Below are positions 1 through 19,869 of a stretch of DNA of 64,000 nucleotides, in pieces. The stretch is taken from NCBI GenBank assembly GCA_002794735.1, contig NBAZ01000006.1, forward strand, positions 248,001-312,000, in the 5' to 3' direction. How positions within the stretch are numbered: position 1 is the stretch's first letter; each line of letters starts with the position of its first letter. Below the pieces are notes generated by a model. It saw nothing but the letters and a program-made list of their open reading frames with translations, made no database searches and was not told where the DNA came from. Origin of the DNA: Pyrrhoderma lamaoense (lineage: Eukaryota > Basidiomycota > Agaricomycetes > Hymenochaetales > Hymenochaetaceae). The translations under genes were made by a program, and so were the position numbers.

Positions 1-3000
1 GACGACTTTCATATCCAAGAAAACAGGTCCTGATTACTACATTATTGTCGATCTACCATATTTTCTTATTTTTTTACTAGTGTGTGACAAGGAGAACTTG
101 ATAGTATAATGCATATAGATGACTTACTTCATATCTTATCCTCACTGCAAATTAATAATCGGCACAGGCTAAGAAGCAAATGTGTCCTCTACATAGAGAT
201 TTGAGTCAGAACCGCGACGAAGACGAATCGACAGATGCATGCTGATGATGCTATGCAATATAGAATCAACCCTATAGAACGGGAGATAATCTGTTATTAT
301 CAGTCATTCTCAGAGCTTAGATCTTACCCTACGAGGACCAACGCAACCGTACGGTACTTCCAGAAGTTAGTGTTAACCTTGTATCTCAAAAAGTCAGGGA
401 GCCCACTTATGTACCTTGGGAAAGAAAAATAAGACAATATCTAGCAAGGCAAGCGCTATGTCACGTTCAGTCCGTATTAAGTCACTACGTTAGTGCATAT
501 TCTCTAGAAGTTTACGCACAAATACTGTACGTATAATATGCCAATCCTAAAGATGTATTAGCTTCTTGTAGAACGTGTGCATAACTCATGTGTCACATCC
601 ATACCGTCACCAATCAATATCCTCAATAGAGGTAGATACTTGAATTCAGTTTTACTATCTGATAAAAGTATGTGTACTTGGATCGTTAAATTGTGTCAGA
701 GAATGCTTCTTACAGGATCTTATTCGCTTGTAGCCTATCAAAGCTATACAAACTGTGGATAATTGTAATTCATAGTTCAATTTCGACTTCAATCTCTCTG
801 ATAGATAGCAAACTCTTACCGCTTTCATAAAGAAGGAACAAAAATAATGCAACCCAGTTCAACGGGCTGACATCAATGCATACAAGTACTGAAGTTAATT
901 TGATATCAAGGTTGTCTACATGGATTCTCTTAGCAAAATGGAGGAGTAAACGGAAGATTTGATTGGCTCGTACTTTTGTTTGAGCTAGATGCTAGAGCGA
1001 ACATAATAACTGAGATTATGCTCAACGTCTGGAGTCGTCAGTCACAATCACGGTCTTAGAAGAACGCCTACGTACCGCGAAAAGCACACAGATTAGGATT
1101 TTGATCGTTCTGCTGTTTATCCAGACTACATACAAGCGCCGCGTCAAGATACCTCCCTTTCTTTGAGCCAGAATGCAGAGTTGAAAGGGCGATGACGTAC
1201 TAGCTGCGACAATAATGTTGATAAATATGGTAACTATAGGACTCTGAATGTTAGTTGATCATGTAACCATCCGAAGTAGTTGTACTCGCATTGCATGATA
1301 TATGCTAGAAAGGTGCATGACTTATTTGACTGATGTGAGTGGCTGCATCTTATCGTTCTCCTTACATGTACCGCTTACTTTGAAATCGCTGGCCGGAAGC
1401 AGTAAAACTGAACATGTGTTAGCGGTTAGTCAACCAAGATGTCAAACAAAACTCACGAAGTCCATAGATCACAGTTGTAATGATAGGAAGGTACCTGTTT
1501 ATGAGAAATACAATTTTCCAAAAGGCTATCGGTCTAGTCCAAAGGTACTGTATCTAGGAACACGACTTATATCAGTGTGAGATCCCGTATCATGCAGTTA
1601 GTCTATAAACCTCATAGTCCAAGGTCAGGAAGTACTGGTATAACTGCAAAAGATATTTGTCGGAGTTGATATAATTGTAAAAATGGTAGACGTTACAACT
1701 AAGGCCAGTTCTGCGACTAGGAAACCGTAAGTATTATCTCATATAGAATCTCTAAAGCTCACAGCAAAAGTACTTCCTAGATTTGAGCCGAGAAACATTT
1801 GGTATGAATTATCTGGCTTACCTTGAAAAATCGAAGGTCACTTGCGACGGAGGATGCGTTTTCGGCCTGGAGTGAGTCCATCGCATTTGTTAGAACCCAA
1901 ATTACAGTCGCTTATATGATAATTTACAAGTTCAGAAACCCCTTTGTAGGCTAGCGTTAAACTCCACCGACACTGGAATTATATATGGAATCGAAGAGGT
2001 TCATCAGGGTCTGAAGGAATTGAAGACTATGTCGTGGTCATGATGACCTTATCTGCTTCGATACGGGCATTCCAATCTTAGAATCATACTGCTTCCCCAG
2101 ACAATCTATTATTCAGTAACCAAAAAAGTATGCCACTCCAATCTTCATGACAGTTTCCGAGGTATCTGATGTGCATACAACCGTCCGAGTCGGTCTATAG
2201 CCATTTCCGATGTTACATGCTGAAAAACATAGTTCATCCATAGTTACTTCCCCCATTTGATCTTAGTATTATATATTAAACTAGCGCGGCTTGATCAGTA
2301 CTTGTTCCATTTCTATCGCTCTGATACCTGAATGCTGCCTCATGAAGTTTGATGACCGGGCGCTGCAGCTTTGCCATTAGTAAATCTATATCTCAGAAAT
2401 AAGCTATAGCGTAATTGGAAGTAGTGACGAGTAGTCCATGAGAGCTTAAGCTATTCCGTAATAGCGTTTAAGCAACGATAATAGGCTTTGTCGTCATTGC
2501 GACCTAAAATGTGACACGTCGAAACTTCGCCCAAATATGTTCGATAATGTTTGTGGGAAAGACCCTCGATTTCACCTTCAAGTGACTCGTACATGTATAT
2601 GCATTATACTAGATTGAATCTGCTATCCTGATTCTCATACATCCAGACTCTGTCAAAATTAATAACATGAATCGATAGCTAGATCTATGTCACTAAATTA
2701 AAGGATTAAATAATCTTCAAACAAGGATTTAATATTTTACCTGCTGTTATCCTATCTTGCGTAGTTTAATGCATGAGATTTTGTAGCCCGCTTTGTCCTC
2801 GGCTTGGTAAAAGCGACTGAGAAACTGATAGGAGCTATATCAATTTTCAACTTTGCAAGTAATAACGATCCGGTCCAGAAAAGCGACAGGGGTTCTGGAC
2901 CCAAATAGGTGACGTAATCATCACAACGTTGCTATCCTTACTGATTCGTACATGTTTTCACAGTTTTGCAGCTTGTGTTTTCTTTGCACTATGGGCAATG

Positions 3001-3068
3001 TTTGCCCCTGTTCAGCCTAGTTCAAATACCGACACATAAAATGGGAAGGAAGTACGTAAACTGCATCG
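1..3068. other. Gene-free AT-rich stretch
   Basis: About 3 kb with no convincing coding exon on either strand. The open frames are short and have no family motif or sensible splice continuation. I see no terminal inverted repeats, long terminal repeats, poly-A retroelement tail or tRNA. It may be intergenic DNA or an eroded repeat that can no longer be read by eye. Confidence 0.5.
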
Positions 3069-4036
3069 ATGAGTACATCAAGAGAGAGAGTGGCCTGGGA
3101 GGACTACTATGCTGTCGTGAAATTTGGAGAACGAAGGAAATCATACATACCTGGTGCTAATGAGAAGCTTGTACAAACAGAGAATGTCAAAGAGTTGAAT
3201 GGTAGACTAAGAAAGATTCCGTGGGTGACTAAATGTACGTCCCATATATGTATGCCGGTTTTGATACATTATCAGAGTTATTGAACATTATGTGTATCTG
3301 TCAGTCGAAGAAAAGCATGCTGGGAGCGTTATTAAGCTAATAGTATATGATTCTGGACCAGGAGAAATTCCAAGTACTTACACAAATGTCACTTTTCTTC
3401 GTAAGTTTCAAAATTATTATCTTGTCAATTCCTTTTTGGGGACTAAAGGCATTGACAGTTGTTGATGATGAAAAAAAGAGATTTTATTATCGTAAACGAA
3501 CACCAGCGAGATCCTTAAATTCAGAATTTCCTCAGTTCATAAAAGAACTTGAAATATGGATGATTGAACGTGGTTGTACCCGTACCAAATTTATTGGTGA
3601 TGTTATCGGTTGTGTGGAGTGTAATGAAATTGGAAGAGGTCTTAAAGCTAAAGCCCAGAAGAGTGCCACACGTACTAAAGCTGACGTAAATTCTGAAGAT
3701 TCAAAGACGGATTTGACACAGCCACAGAAAACAATACCTAAACAACGGCGTGGTTCACAGTCATCAGACGTTAGTGTAGCTGCAAGGTTGAGAGCAAGCA
3801 CCATGACTAACACTCCAAGTCCAAGGAAAGAGGCTTCAAAGAAATATAAAACGTGGCCAATGACCACACCAAAAAAGGCATCAGTTGTGGTAGATTCGAC
3901 TAAGGAGTCGGCAACAGACCCTACATTGTCACCTACAAAGAGTTTCACAAGAAAAGTCTCAAATCTTCTGTCACAGAAAAAGACCCAACTTAGTACTAAT
4001 TCCGTTGATTCGAGTTCAGGATCCCTATCAAGATAG
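3069..4036 (+). CDS. Hypothetical basic protein, 3 exons
   Basis: I do not recognise this protein. Exons at 3069-3234, 3305-3400 and 3459-4036 join in frame (phases agree) to about 279 aa. The first ~140 residues look folded, with runs such as ERVAWEDYYAVVKFGE and IKLIVYDSGPGEIPSTYT and a cysteine pair in VIGCVEC. The C-terminal half is low-complexity, basic and Ser/Thr/Pro-rich (TPSPRKE, TPKK, SPTKSF), as in nuclear or chromatin-associated phosphoproteins. That last point is inference from composition only. An upstream ATG at 3042 is possible, but using it needs a ~32 bp intron. The coherent three-exon join argues for a real gene. Confidence 0.5.
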
Positions 4037-4267
4037 ATATTACTAATTACTTTGTTAAATTATCACGAGGTTACTTTGTAGCTTTGCCTATTCTGTACAA
4101 TGTTTCTTCTGCATCAACAGCTTTCCCTATATCTGAGTTATCAAGCCTTTATAACCAACTATTTCTCTTAGCAATACAAAGTTAGATCCACATATGAAAT
4201 CATTTACAATGTTTCGTCTGTAAATAGATTAGTGGATTAGCAAGTACTTGTCCATAGCTCCTACCAT

Positions 4268-5571
4268 TTAGTCAAAAAGAGCACCCCCTTCTGTCAATAT
4301 CTAGAGTAATTTCATGAATTACTGTCTTTAGAGGGATGTGGGTATATTGAGAGCTTACGCTTTGTCCTGTCGAGGTCTTATGAGTATATCTACGCCTCGC
4401 TAGTGGTTCGATTCAACTACTCACCTGTGATAAATGATGCTTCCTTAGAGGCCAGAAAAGAGACAAGTGCTGCAACGTCTTCAGGTGTACCGAGTCTCCC
4501 CAAAGCGACTTTCTTTTTGAGCTGTATGTACATCTCGTATCAAGCTCTGGTAGGGTAAACTAGCAAAACTCACGCCTTCTGTCATTGAATAACGTTCAGA
4601 TTTAGATTGTTGTGTATAGTATTCATCAAATTTGTCCACTAATCGTTATTTTGAACCATACATGAGCGGAAGATACGACACACTTTATAAAGCTTACAGA
4701 ATGAGGTATTGATGGCCCCAGGAGCATAGGCATTCACGGTAATTCCGTACTTTCCGAGCTCAAGAGCTTTAACTTATTGTTAGGAGATCGAGTTTTATTG
4801 ATCAAAGCGAAGACGTACCAGCACTTTGAGTAAGACCTCTGACAGCAAATTTAGAGGAGGCATAGACCGATGCATTGGCCATACCTTTTTAGTAGTAGCA
4901 AAATTATCAGCCTCATTTTAGACAATGTAACACTGTAAAAGACATTTCACCTTGTTTGGATGCGGTAGAAGCAGCTCCTATACTTTGCATGAGAATCGCT
5001 AGCTCGGTTGACTATGTCTTAGATTGCTACTCACCGAGGATTCTTCCTCCTCGCCCTTGTTTTATCATTTGTTTTGCAGCATGTTTGTAACAGAGCATGA
5101 CACCTCTAACGTTGATAGAGAATAGCTTATCCCATTTTTCAACATCCACTATGAGAGGCAATATAAGTATGATAAGGGATATAGAATCGATAGCCGGGAG
5201 CATATACTTTCAGTGATGGGGCTGTGATGCGCAACACCTGCATTCGCGACCATCTGAGAAGAAGGTTATGTAGTATTACTATGTAGTGAAAATGGTAAAC
5301 CCACTATATCAAGTCCTCCGAGCTTATCTACGGTTGTCTTCACTATATTTTCTACATGCTGCTCCTGGCTAACATCACCACATACGACGAGAGTCCTGAT
5401 ACTGGGGTGCTCTTCTGCAATTTCCCGGGCAACTGATTCAAGTTTTTCTTTGTTCGTGTTGGTATCATTCAAACCAAGGTTATATCCATCAGCAGCGAGT
5501 CGTAGAGAGATCCCACGACCAATTCCTTGAGCAGCGCCGGTAATGATAGCTACTCCTTTCGACAAAGACAT
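4268..5571 (-). CDS. Short-chain dehydrogenase/reductase (SDR), copy 1
   Basis: Classical NAD(P)-dependent SDR of the acetoin/diacetyl or 3-oxoacyl reductase-like group; the substrate cannot be read from sequence. The first exon carries the Rossmann motif [10 protein letters not shown] and GGLDI. Later short exons give MVANAGV (the NAG motif), [13 protein letters not shown], the catalytic [11 protein letters not shown] (Tyr-x-x-x-Lys), a NAYAPGAI segment and [18 protein letters not shown]. The last exon, [10 protein letters not shown], ends in TAA at 4268-4270. At least seven introns split it. It is divergent from the BEACH gene (315 bp between starts). It closely resembles the SDR at 25617-27071, including the intron between the GGLD(I/V) and MVANAG segments, so the two are paralogues. 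Confidence 0.85.
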
Positions 5572-5886
5572 TATTTGTTTTTGCTTACAAAGAGAAATAC
5601 TTCAGTCATTTCTGCGGGTATTATTGATTATATATTAAAATAGAAATTTATATTGTCCAACGGCAAGAATATCTCGGACGCTTTCTGAGTTTATTTTTTC
5701 CTAGAAGGGATAGAGACCCTGGTAATTCATATTTATATTACATAAAACCAATTACCACGTGCTTTTACAGAAACGCGATGTATCTTTATGTCAATAGTAG
5801 AGCTAGCAGTAACCTTGAAGATATACACATTATCATAGAATTATGTTAAGCTATTCGCTACTATCTATGGTATAAGGGTCGTAGGG
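5572..5886. promoter_or_regulatory. Divergent promoter region between SDR and BEACH gene
   Basis: The 315 bp between the two opposed start codons must hold both core promoters. It is very AT-rich, with several TATA-like stretches (for example around 5630-5650). No specific operator can be assigned. Confidence 0.4.
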
Positions 5887-13701
<7,815 letters not shown>

Positions 13702-14075
13702 TTTGATTTAGGCTGTGTTCAAAGTATCTATTGCTCACGGTTATTAGACAATGTACAAAAGGTAGGCTGTGAGATTTAGTAGTAGCTACACATATTAAGC
13801 GAGAAATAGTTATACATGCTGATTTATTTATGAGATAAGAAAGGGGGGGCTGTGGAAAACTAAGGAAACTGATATAATACAGATTGCTGGATATTGTACA
13901 CAAAAATATGTATGTGTCGCGCACCAAGTTCTACAGATATCTATTTGATACATTAAGAGATAAAAAGGAAGCAGATAAAAATACATAGTAATAGTTGGGT
14001 AGAAATCCAATAACATCAGTGCCACAAGGATATGTGATGCCGAGTCATGTCACAGAATATAGAACTAAGTAGATT
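13702..14075. other. Convergent 3' intergenic region
   Basis: Lies between the ends of the BEACH gene (plus) and the Kre9-like gene (minus). AT-rich, presumably holding both 3' UTRs and polyadenylation signals. No gene seen. Confidence 0.4.
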
Positions 14076-14946
14076 TCAGAGAGCCAAAGTCAGACCGAAG
14101 AGAGCTGGGAAGAAGACAAAGATAAAATTGAATTGTAAATCGGATTTACGAGCACGTCTTCTGGAGCCTGATGCATCATTAGCCATTGCACCAACAGTCC
14201 CTGCTTTCGTAGTAACTTCAGGAAACGAGGCTGATGTAGACGGGTTTTTCACTTCCATAGTCACAGTCACAATGTCATTCATGTCACTAACTGGCAGTGC
14301 CGTTGACACGAAGTTCCCGGTGGATAGGATAGACGAATTTAAGGGCCTACAAGCGTTGTCAACACCAGATAATGATTTGGTTTGCGCCATGCAGGAGTTA
14401 TCATCTAAATAGGCAGACTTGTTTTGAGACGGGATAGTGATAGAGAAATCGGAGCTATATATCGTAATAGGAGGCGCTTTGAAACGTAGAACGCTTTGGT
14501 CGGATTATACGAAAGGAGGAAAAGATCGCCTTAGTAACTGTAGTAAAAGAACCTTATGCCACTTACAATTTCGACACGGTTCCGGGAATTTCTGAGGGAA
14601 TAAATACATTTTGAAGCATTTGTAATGGATCCACGTCGTTTGCCAGAGTCATGAGATATTTCTAAACATATGTACAGCAAAATGAGTGTTCGCATACTAA
14701 GAGAAACTTCTCTCAAGGAGTCGAGTAACCCTGAAGCCCTTGTCTTACAGTTTCGTTAAACAGCTCAATTTGAATTCTACCAAGTTCATTGAGTCTTGGT
14801 TTATCGCCAGAATCAATCCAAGTTATAGTGTTCCAAGCACCAGCACGAAAGACAGTTTTTGCAATAGGTTGAGTAGGATATAAGCCTGCTTCGACTGATG
14901 AGCACAGAGAGTAGATGATAGCTAATAGTAGCGACACAGACTTCAT
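14076..14946 (-). CDS. Kre9/Knh1-like secreted GPI-anchored cell-wall protein
   Basis: Ser/Thr-rich GPI-anchored protein with the Kre9/Knh1 N-terminal fold found in fungal cell-wall biogenesis proteins. Exons at 14749-14946, 14567-14661 and 14076-14493 join in phase to 236 aa. Residues 1-20 are a signal peptide ending near SSVEA. The Kre9-like domain follows (AGAWNTITWIDSG, TLANDVDPLQMLQN, VLRFKAPPITIYSSDFSI). A Ser/Thr-rich stalk comes next. The end carries a basic patch (SRRRARK) and a hydrophobic C-terminus (FNFIFVFFPALFGLTLAL), typical of a GPI attachment signal. The ATG at 14944-14946 was chosen because it begins the signal peptide; the longer upstream frame adds an unlikely extension. 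Small family members of this type are common in Agaricomycetes; their exact role is mostly unknown. Confidence 0.8.
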
Positions 14947-15338
14947 ACTTGTTTCAAGGAAAGTACAAGAGATAGATTGGATGAGAACAGAACCAAATTG
15001 TTCGATAATGAAAGTGGCAGTACAAGGGGCGTACCCAGCGCGGCGTGTGACATATGGCACATCAAAGGGATCGAGGTCACATGTTTATGTCACGCCGGAG
15101 TCCGCTCTTTTTCTCCTCTTGCGAACACAAAGTTCACCTCCGTCTTATATTCTACCCGAGACTCGCGCATTTTTCACTCGGATCTATTTACTTATACATT
15201 AACATGTTGAATTTACGGCCTGCCGACTGTATTTGAATGGCCATCTTTGTCCCGCTTGCGAAGTTCTTGTCGGTCTCTAAGCCTAAGGTTTTGATGTAGC
15301 GTAATTCTTAATGATTCTTTTCAGCGCGCACAAGTTTA

Positions 15339-15590
15339 TCATCCTGCAAATATATCGAAAGTCCGGTAATACTCTGAACTGATAAGATCTAATGCTTTAT
15401 GCAAGTATGTCGCCACGATAAAGGAGAATAGCTCTCTTTCAGAGTGAATATCAAATGGATGCATCCCATTGTCTCCATTATTAAATACTAAATTCATTTT
15501 TGGCCTTAAGGAATAAGTTGTTGCTATTGCACCAAACTCGTTGCCGAGTTTCTTTGCCTCCGGACCATCGTAACCGCTCGGTGTCTTCAC
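15339..15590 (-). CDS. Uncertain ORF, 83 codons
   Basis: An open frame without a recognised family (segments such as MNLVFNNGDNGMHPFDI and LHKALDLISSEYY). The residue mix is protein-like and the frame extends a little upstream without an ATG, so it may be one exon of a small gene or a fragment of a decayed one. I found no convincing splice partners. It lies in the ~950 bp between the Kre9-like gene and the next gene. Confidence 0.2.
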   Translation of the reverse strand: MKTPSGYDGPEAKKLGNEFGAIATTYSLRPKMNLVFNNGDNGMHPFDIHSERELFSFIVATYLHKALDLISSEYYRTFDIFAG

Positions 15591-15910
15591 AGCATCATTG
15601 GCAGCGTGCTCTTAATTCTGTATCGACTTCAGATCCAGATCCGGTTTGTTTCTATCGCACGGCATCTCAGTAGTGGCAAAGTTTTCTAGCACTTCACTTC
15701 AACCGACGTGAGCAAATTCGCTGAAACGTACTAGTATTAGAACTCCGGAACACATAAGTAGTTAGCAGAAGAACTATGCTTTCTCTCTTGAACCCCTGAT
15801 AATCTACGACATCTCTCATTGGAGTCTGTATATCGTCATTCAGATTTACCAACATTATTGGGTGCACAGATTCACTCCTCTATCCTCCGCCCTTGGGGAT
15901 AGATAGCTTT

Positions 15911-17414
15911 ATGTCTGAAACAAGAAATGGCATTGCGAACGAGAGTCTGTATCCAAATTCTGGAGTCAGAAGTATTGCTGAAGATTTTCTTGTCGCTAAA
16001 CCGGGGACGTGCAGTACTCAGTTAACTTCAAGGCTAGAATGTACCGCATACACCACACCAATCAACTCTAATAACCATTCATTGCAAGGTATGTCTTCTT
16101 AACAGTGATTTCCTCATGACATTGAAAATCTGTCAGATATACCCTATAGAGTCTACAGAGATCCAGACAATAATGTGGGCCAGGTATACCCCTCAGCTTT
16201 CAGTATGGATTATTCATATCCTTCGTCATCGACGACTAAGCCCATGGATCATTCTCTCTGTTGTGATTCAGGAAGCCTCGGACCAAACACGGCCTATCAC
16301 AGGGACTGCTTCCCATCTAATTTGGCAGAGCCTTGTCTGCGAATAAGTAAACTGAATTCCCTCCATGGTCGAAGAAGCCCTTTAAGAAATTTGACTATAG
16401 TGGAGGACCCTGTCTCCCAACATCCTTACAACATGACGTCGTCCCTGCATTCCTCCTCTGACCTGCTCTCATCTTCCGAACATAATAATGACGGAGGATC
16501 AATCACTCCAAGTCCTTCCCTTTCTTCGTTAAGTTATCGATCGTCCAGTGCTCAAATTTCGTCACAACTTGGATCCCCGCTTTCATCTATTTCTGAACTC
16601 TCTGAAGAGAGGCCACGACAACGTAGGCGCATCATCCCGCAAGATCTCGATCTTCTTGTTCAATCAGATGTTCGTAACGCGCCGAATGCTTCGCATCGTC
16701 TAAGTATGAAGAGGACAAAAAAAACACGCCAATGCCGAACGAATACTTTAAAAGTGGAAAGGGGGAAGGTTCGTAATGCAGATATTAACACGCTTCGACT
16801 TCTTTCTAATCAGCTTCTCCATTCTCTAGAAAAATATCTCTTCTTCAGCTTATCCTAATGGGTCTGCGTCATTCTCAACGTTTGTTGTCGACCCCACTCC
16901 ATTAAATTCTGAACCTCCAGGTGCCACGTATATGTCTACAATGGACTTCGAGGCAAACTCCGATAGTCAATTATTCGAGCACGGGCCTACTGACCTTCCC
17001 CGCGTCCATACATAGGAGGTCCGGATGCTGCCAGCCCTTGGAAGCCTCGAAAAAATCTAGGTACGATCCCGGGAAGTGCGTTAGATTATGTGAGTTTGAA
17101 ATTGCTTTATTATGATCACCTTTAATGCACTTAATCTCGATCATCACCTCCGCCTCTCGCTTTTTTTTTCCTAATACATACTATTTCCAAGCGATTGCTC
17201 ACGTTTACACTTTCACCCATCCCAGCTCCCTGTTGTTGAAGACCGTATAGAACGTCTTGAGAAAGCACTGCATGCATATGTACGTTACCGCGGAGAACAG
17301 GCATTGCGGAACGCAACATTACCCGGACTGCCTCACGATGATAATGTCGCCTCCTCATCGGACAATCGATGGACGTTAACCGCCTTCGAATGGCTTCCTA
17401 TGAATAGCTTGTGA
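15911..17414 (+). CDS. Hypothetical Ser-rich protein with C-terminal helix
   Basis: Not assigned. The ATG at 15911 opens a frame that splices (intron from ~16090 to ~16136) into DIPYRVYRDPDNNVGQ, followed by a long Ser/Pro-rich region (TSSLHSSSDLLSSSEHNND) and a basic segment (RPRQRRRIIPQDLD, MKRTKKTRQCR) that could be a nuclear localisation or DNA-contact region. After a poorly resolved junction near 16780-16850, further exons read NGSASFSTFVVDPTP and GGPDAASPWKPRKNLG. A last exon (~17225-17414) holds a possible coiled coil (VEDRIERLEKALHAYVRYRG) and ends at TGA 17412-17414. Between LPRV and the PRPYIGG segment the frame is broken at the C-run 16998-17001 and is repaired by one extra C. The composition resembles a fungal regulatory protein, but that is inference. 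Confidence 0.45.
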
Positions 17415-19869
17415 TATGTATTAGTATTCCTTGTACTCTATTTCATACCTCTTTAGAGATCGGACATCACTATCATCACTCTGGACTTGAATTTCTTACT
17501 GCAATAATCTGTTTTGTATAATTACGGAATGTATTATGTATATCGCTATAACGCTTTTAAAGTATTTCAATTATTATCTGAGATATAGGCATGAAATAAG
17601 TGCAACAAAAAATCGTGCCAAACGCATGAAGAAAGTAAAAGCTTACGAGTTAGAAAATAGGACCTGATATGGGAGCAAAGAACCCTGTATAGACCTGATT
17701 CTTGGCTTCTCTTCTCTGATCACCGAGCCACACCGGGGGCTGTGCAGCTGAAACTTATTTTCCGCCAAGATCTTGGTCGCAAAAGGTAGAAATTTCGATA
17801 GTTTTTCCCAACATAACGCTGATTTTTGTTTTTACTGGTTGCTGAGAGTGTATACAACATAGTTTTATGCCTCGTCATCTGGCCCATGTCTTTACATCTT
17901 GTTTTTTCGGACTATCGCATCATCAAATTTTCGTAAGCTAAGTAACTATGTTATCCAATACAGTACAGACACCCATATACTTTAATGAGTATTGGGTAAG
18001 GGCATAGACTACTTGAGCCTCCTCGATCTCAGAGTAACACCCAATTGCGAGATAGAAAGGTCCTCGGAAAATCTTGCTTGTATTCGATGATCTACTTCTG
18101 CTGTTCCCAAACTCCTTATGTCAGTGGGCGCTAATGCGTCTATTCAGCGTGTCGAGGATCCGTATTCTTTTTCATATACCTTAAGGGTTCTGTATCAGGT
18201 TGTTATTGTGTTCGAGGCTATAATATTTTGGCTGAGCTATCTCAACCACGAGCCCACGGTGCCTAACATGATTGTTCCTTAAGGATCAAGGCTGGTAAAT
18301 AAACGTTATAGACGGATCAATTTTAAAAGTTGTTGTTAATTTCTATCAGGTGGGAACTTGAAACCCAGCTCATTATGTTCATCGTACAAGTTTGCGAGAT
18401 CAGCTTTGAAACGAAACTATATAAGTGCCACGATTACATAGTCAGCAATCATATGAGCTTGGATTGAGAATATAATTTATGTATGAATACGTTGTTATAA
18501 TCCTATCATTGATCATGTATCACGTCTTTTCGGTTTGATGGAGATATTTTTTGCGTTGATCCATCCGCTGATACAATTGATAAAATCTAATCATAGAATA
18601 TGTACCGGTCTATTTTTCCTAAACTGACACTATAAGATACAAACGTGCATCTAGTTCGGATCAATTTTCCGTCCTGTTGAACAGCATTTGTTCTCTGCTA
18701 ATGATGAGACTCAGCACTTGAAGCTATTGGGACATCTTCAACGTATGTGTGGCCTGTACATATAGAATGTCCAACTAGAAAAGCAGAAGTATCGAGATTG
18801 AGATCTATTCTTTTTTCGTTGTCATGAATCATAATAAACAACATTCTTTATCATATATAATCTATTTTAATAGAACTTACAAGTGGATAGAAAAAGTTTT
18901 CATGCACTGGAAGGATGATAATCTTCAAAATCAATTGCCTGGGTACTTCTTGCATTAACCTGTACTTTATAATCGCGAGAAATCAGCTTAATTTTCGTAT
19001 CGTGAAACGAAGTAGTTTGAGTGTTTAAGCAGCCCTCTCTTGATGTAACTGTGATTACCTACGACAACATATGTTCTTGCATTAAATTAATGATTAATAA
19101 TATAATATCATGAAGTAAGCCCATCCTTATCTGCAAACGGGTAAGGGAACTTATTACATAATAATTAAACTCCCCTTAAAACAGAACAAAAATTATATGC
19201 AGAACATGTACAATACATGTACATATGGTATGACTATATACTTGGACCAGACAAGAAGTGGAAGGGAAAAGAGTGGGAAAGCTAGGATCACACACTAAGT
19301 TTATTTCAGGCGCTATCAATAGTTTATTAATTGGATGATTATGCTGATTGGGCAAAATCTCAATTCGCGAGTATCCAATTAAAGGAATCGATGAAAGACA
19401 TTAAGATATGGAAAAAGAATCTGAATAGAAAGCAAGTTAATACATACGAGAGAATGACATGACACATGAAACAATTCGTGATAATGACAAAGTGCATGTT
19501 CGTTGTGAAAGACGGACTAATGCGGGAGAGCTCTCGTTACTTCGCCACGTTAAAAAATAGACACCGGGTTGATGTAAATAAAGCGCGTAGAAGGAGAAAA
19601 AGATTGTAAGGAAATGCAAGGAAGGAGTCATAATGCAATAGAGACAGATGGAAGCAAAAAAAGTCGAAATACTAAACCACAAAAAAGCGTCTCGCCTGCC
19701 AGCAATTGCTTATTTCTATGTAAGAAACACAAAGGCCAACAAAGGCCAGAAGTAGAAAATCATGAAACCAGGAATTCATGAAACATACTAGGAATCATCT
19801 ACAAGTAACGAAGTCAAAGTAGCATACCATCAAAAATGATTATAGAATACAGTTAAACTTGAATCTATG
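17415..19869. other. Gene-poor AT-rich intergenic region
   Basis: About 2.4 kb with only short open frames lacking family motifs. Around 19202-19228 there is a small repeat of CATGTACA units. The region probably holds the 3' UTR of the FHA-RING gene at its right end. I see no RNA gene. Confidence 0.45.

Noticed and set aside
3532..3948. 138-codon minus-strand open frame
   Set aside because: Shadow of the third exon of the orphan gene; the plus-strand frame splices in phase with two upstream exons.
14047..14412. 121-codon plus-strand open frame
   Set aside because: It is the antisense shadow of the last exon of the Kre9-like gene, whose minus-strand reading has a clear GPI signal and family motifs.
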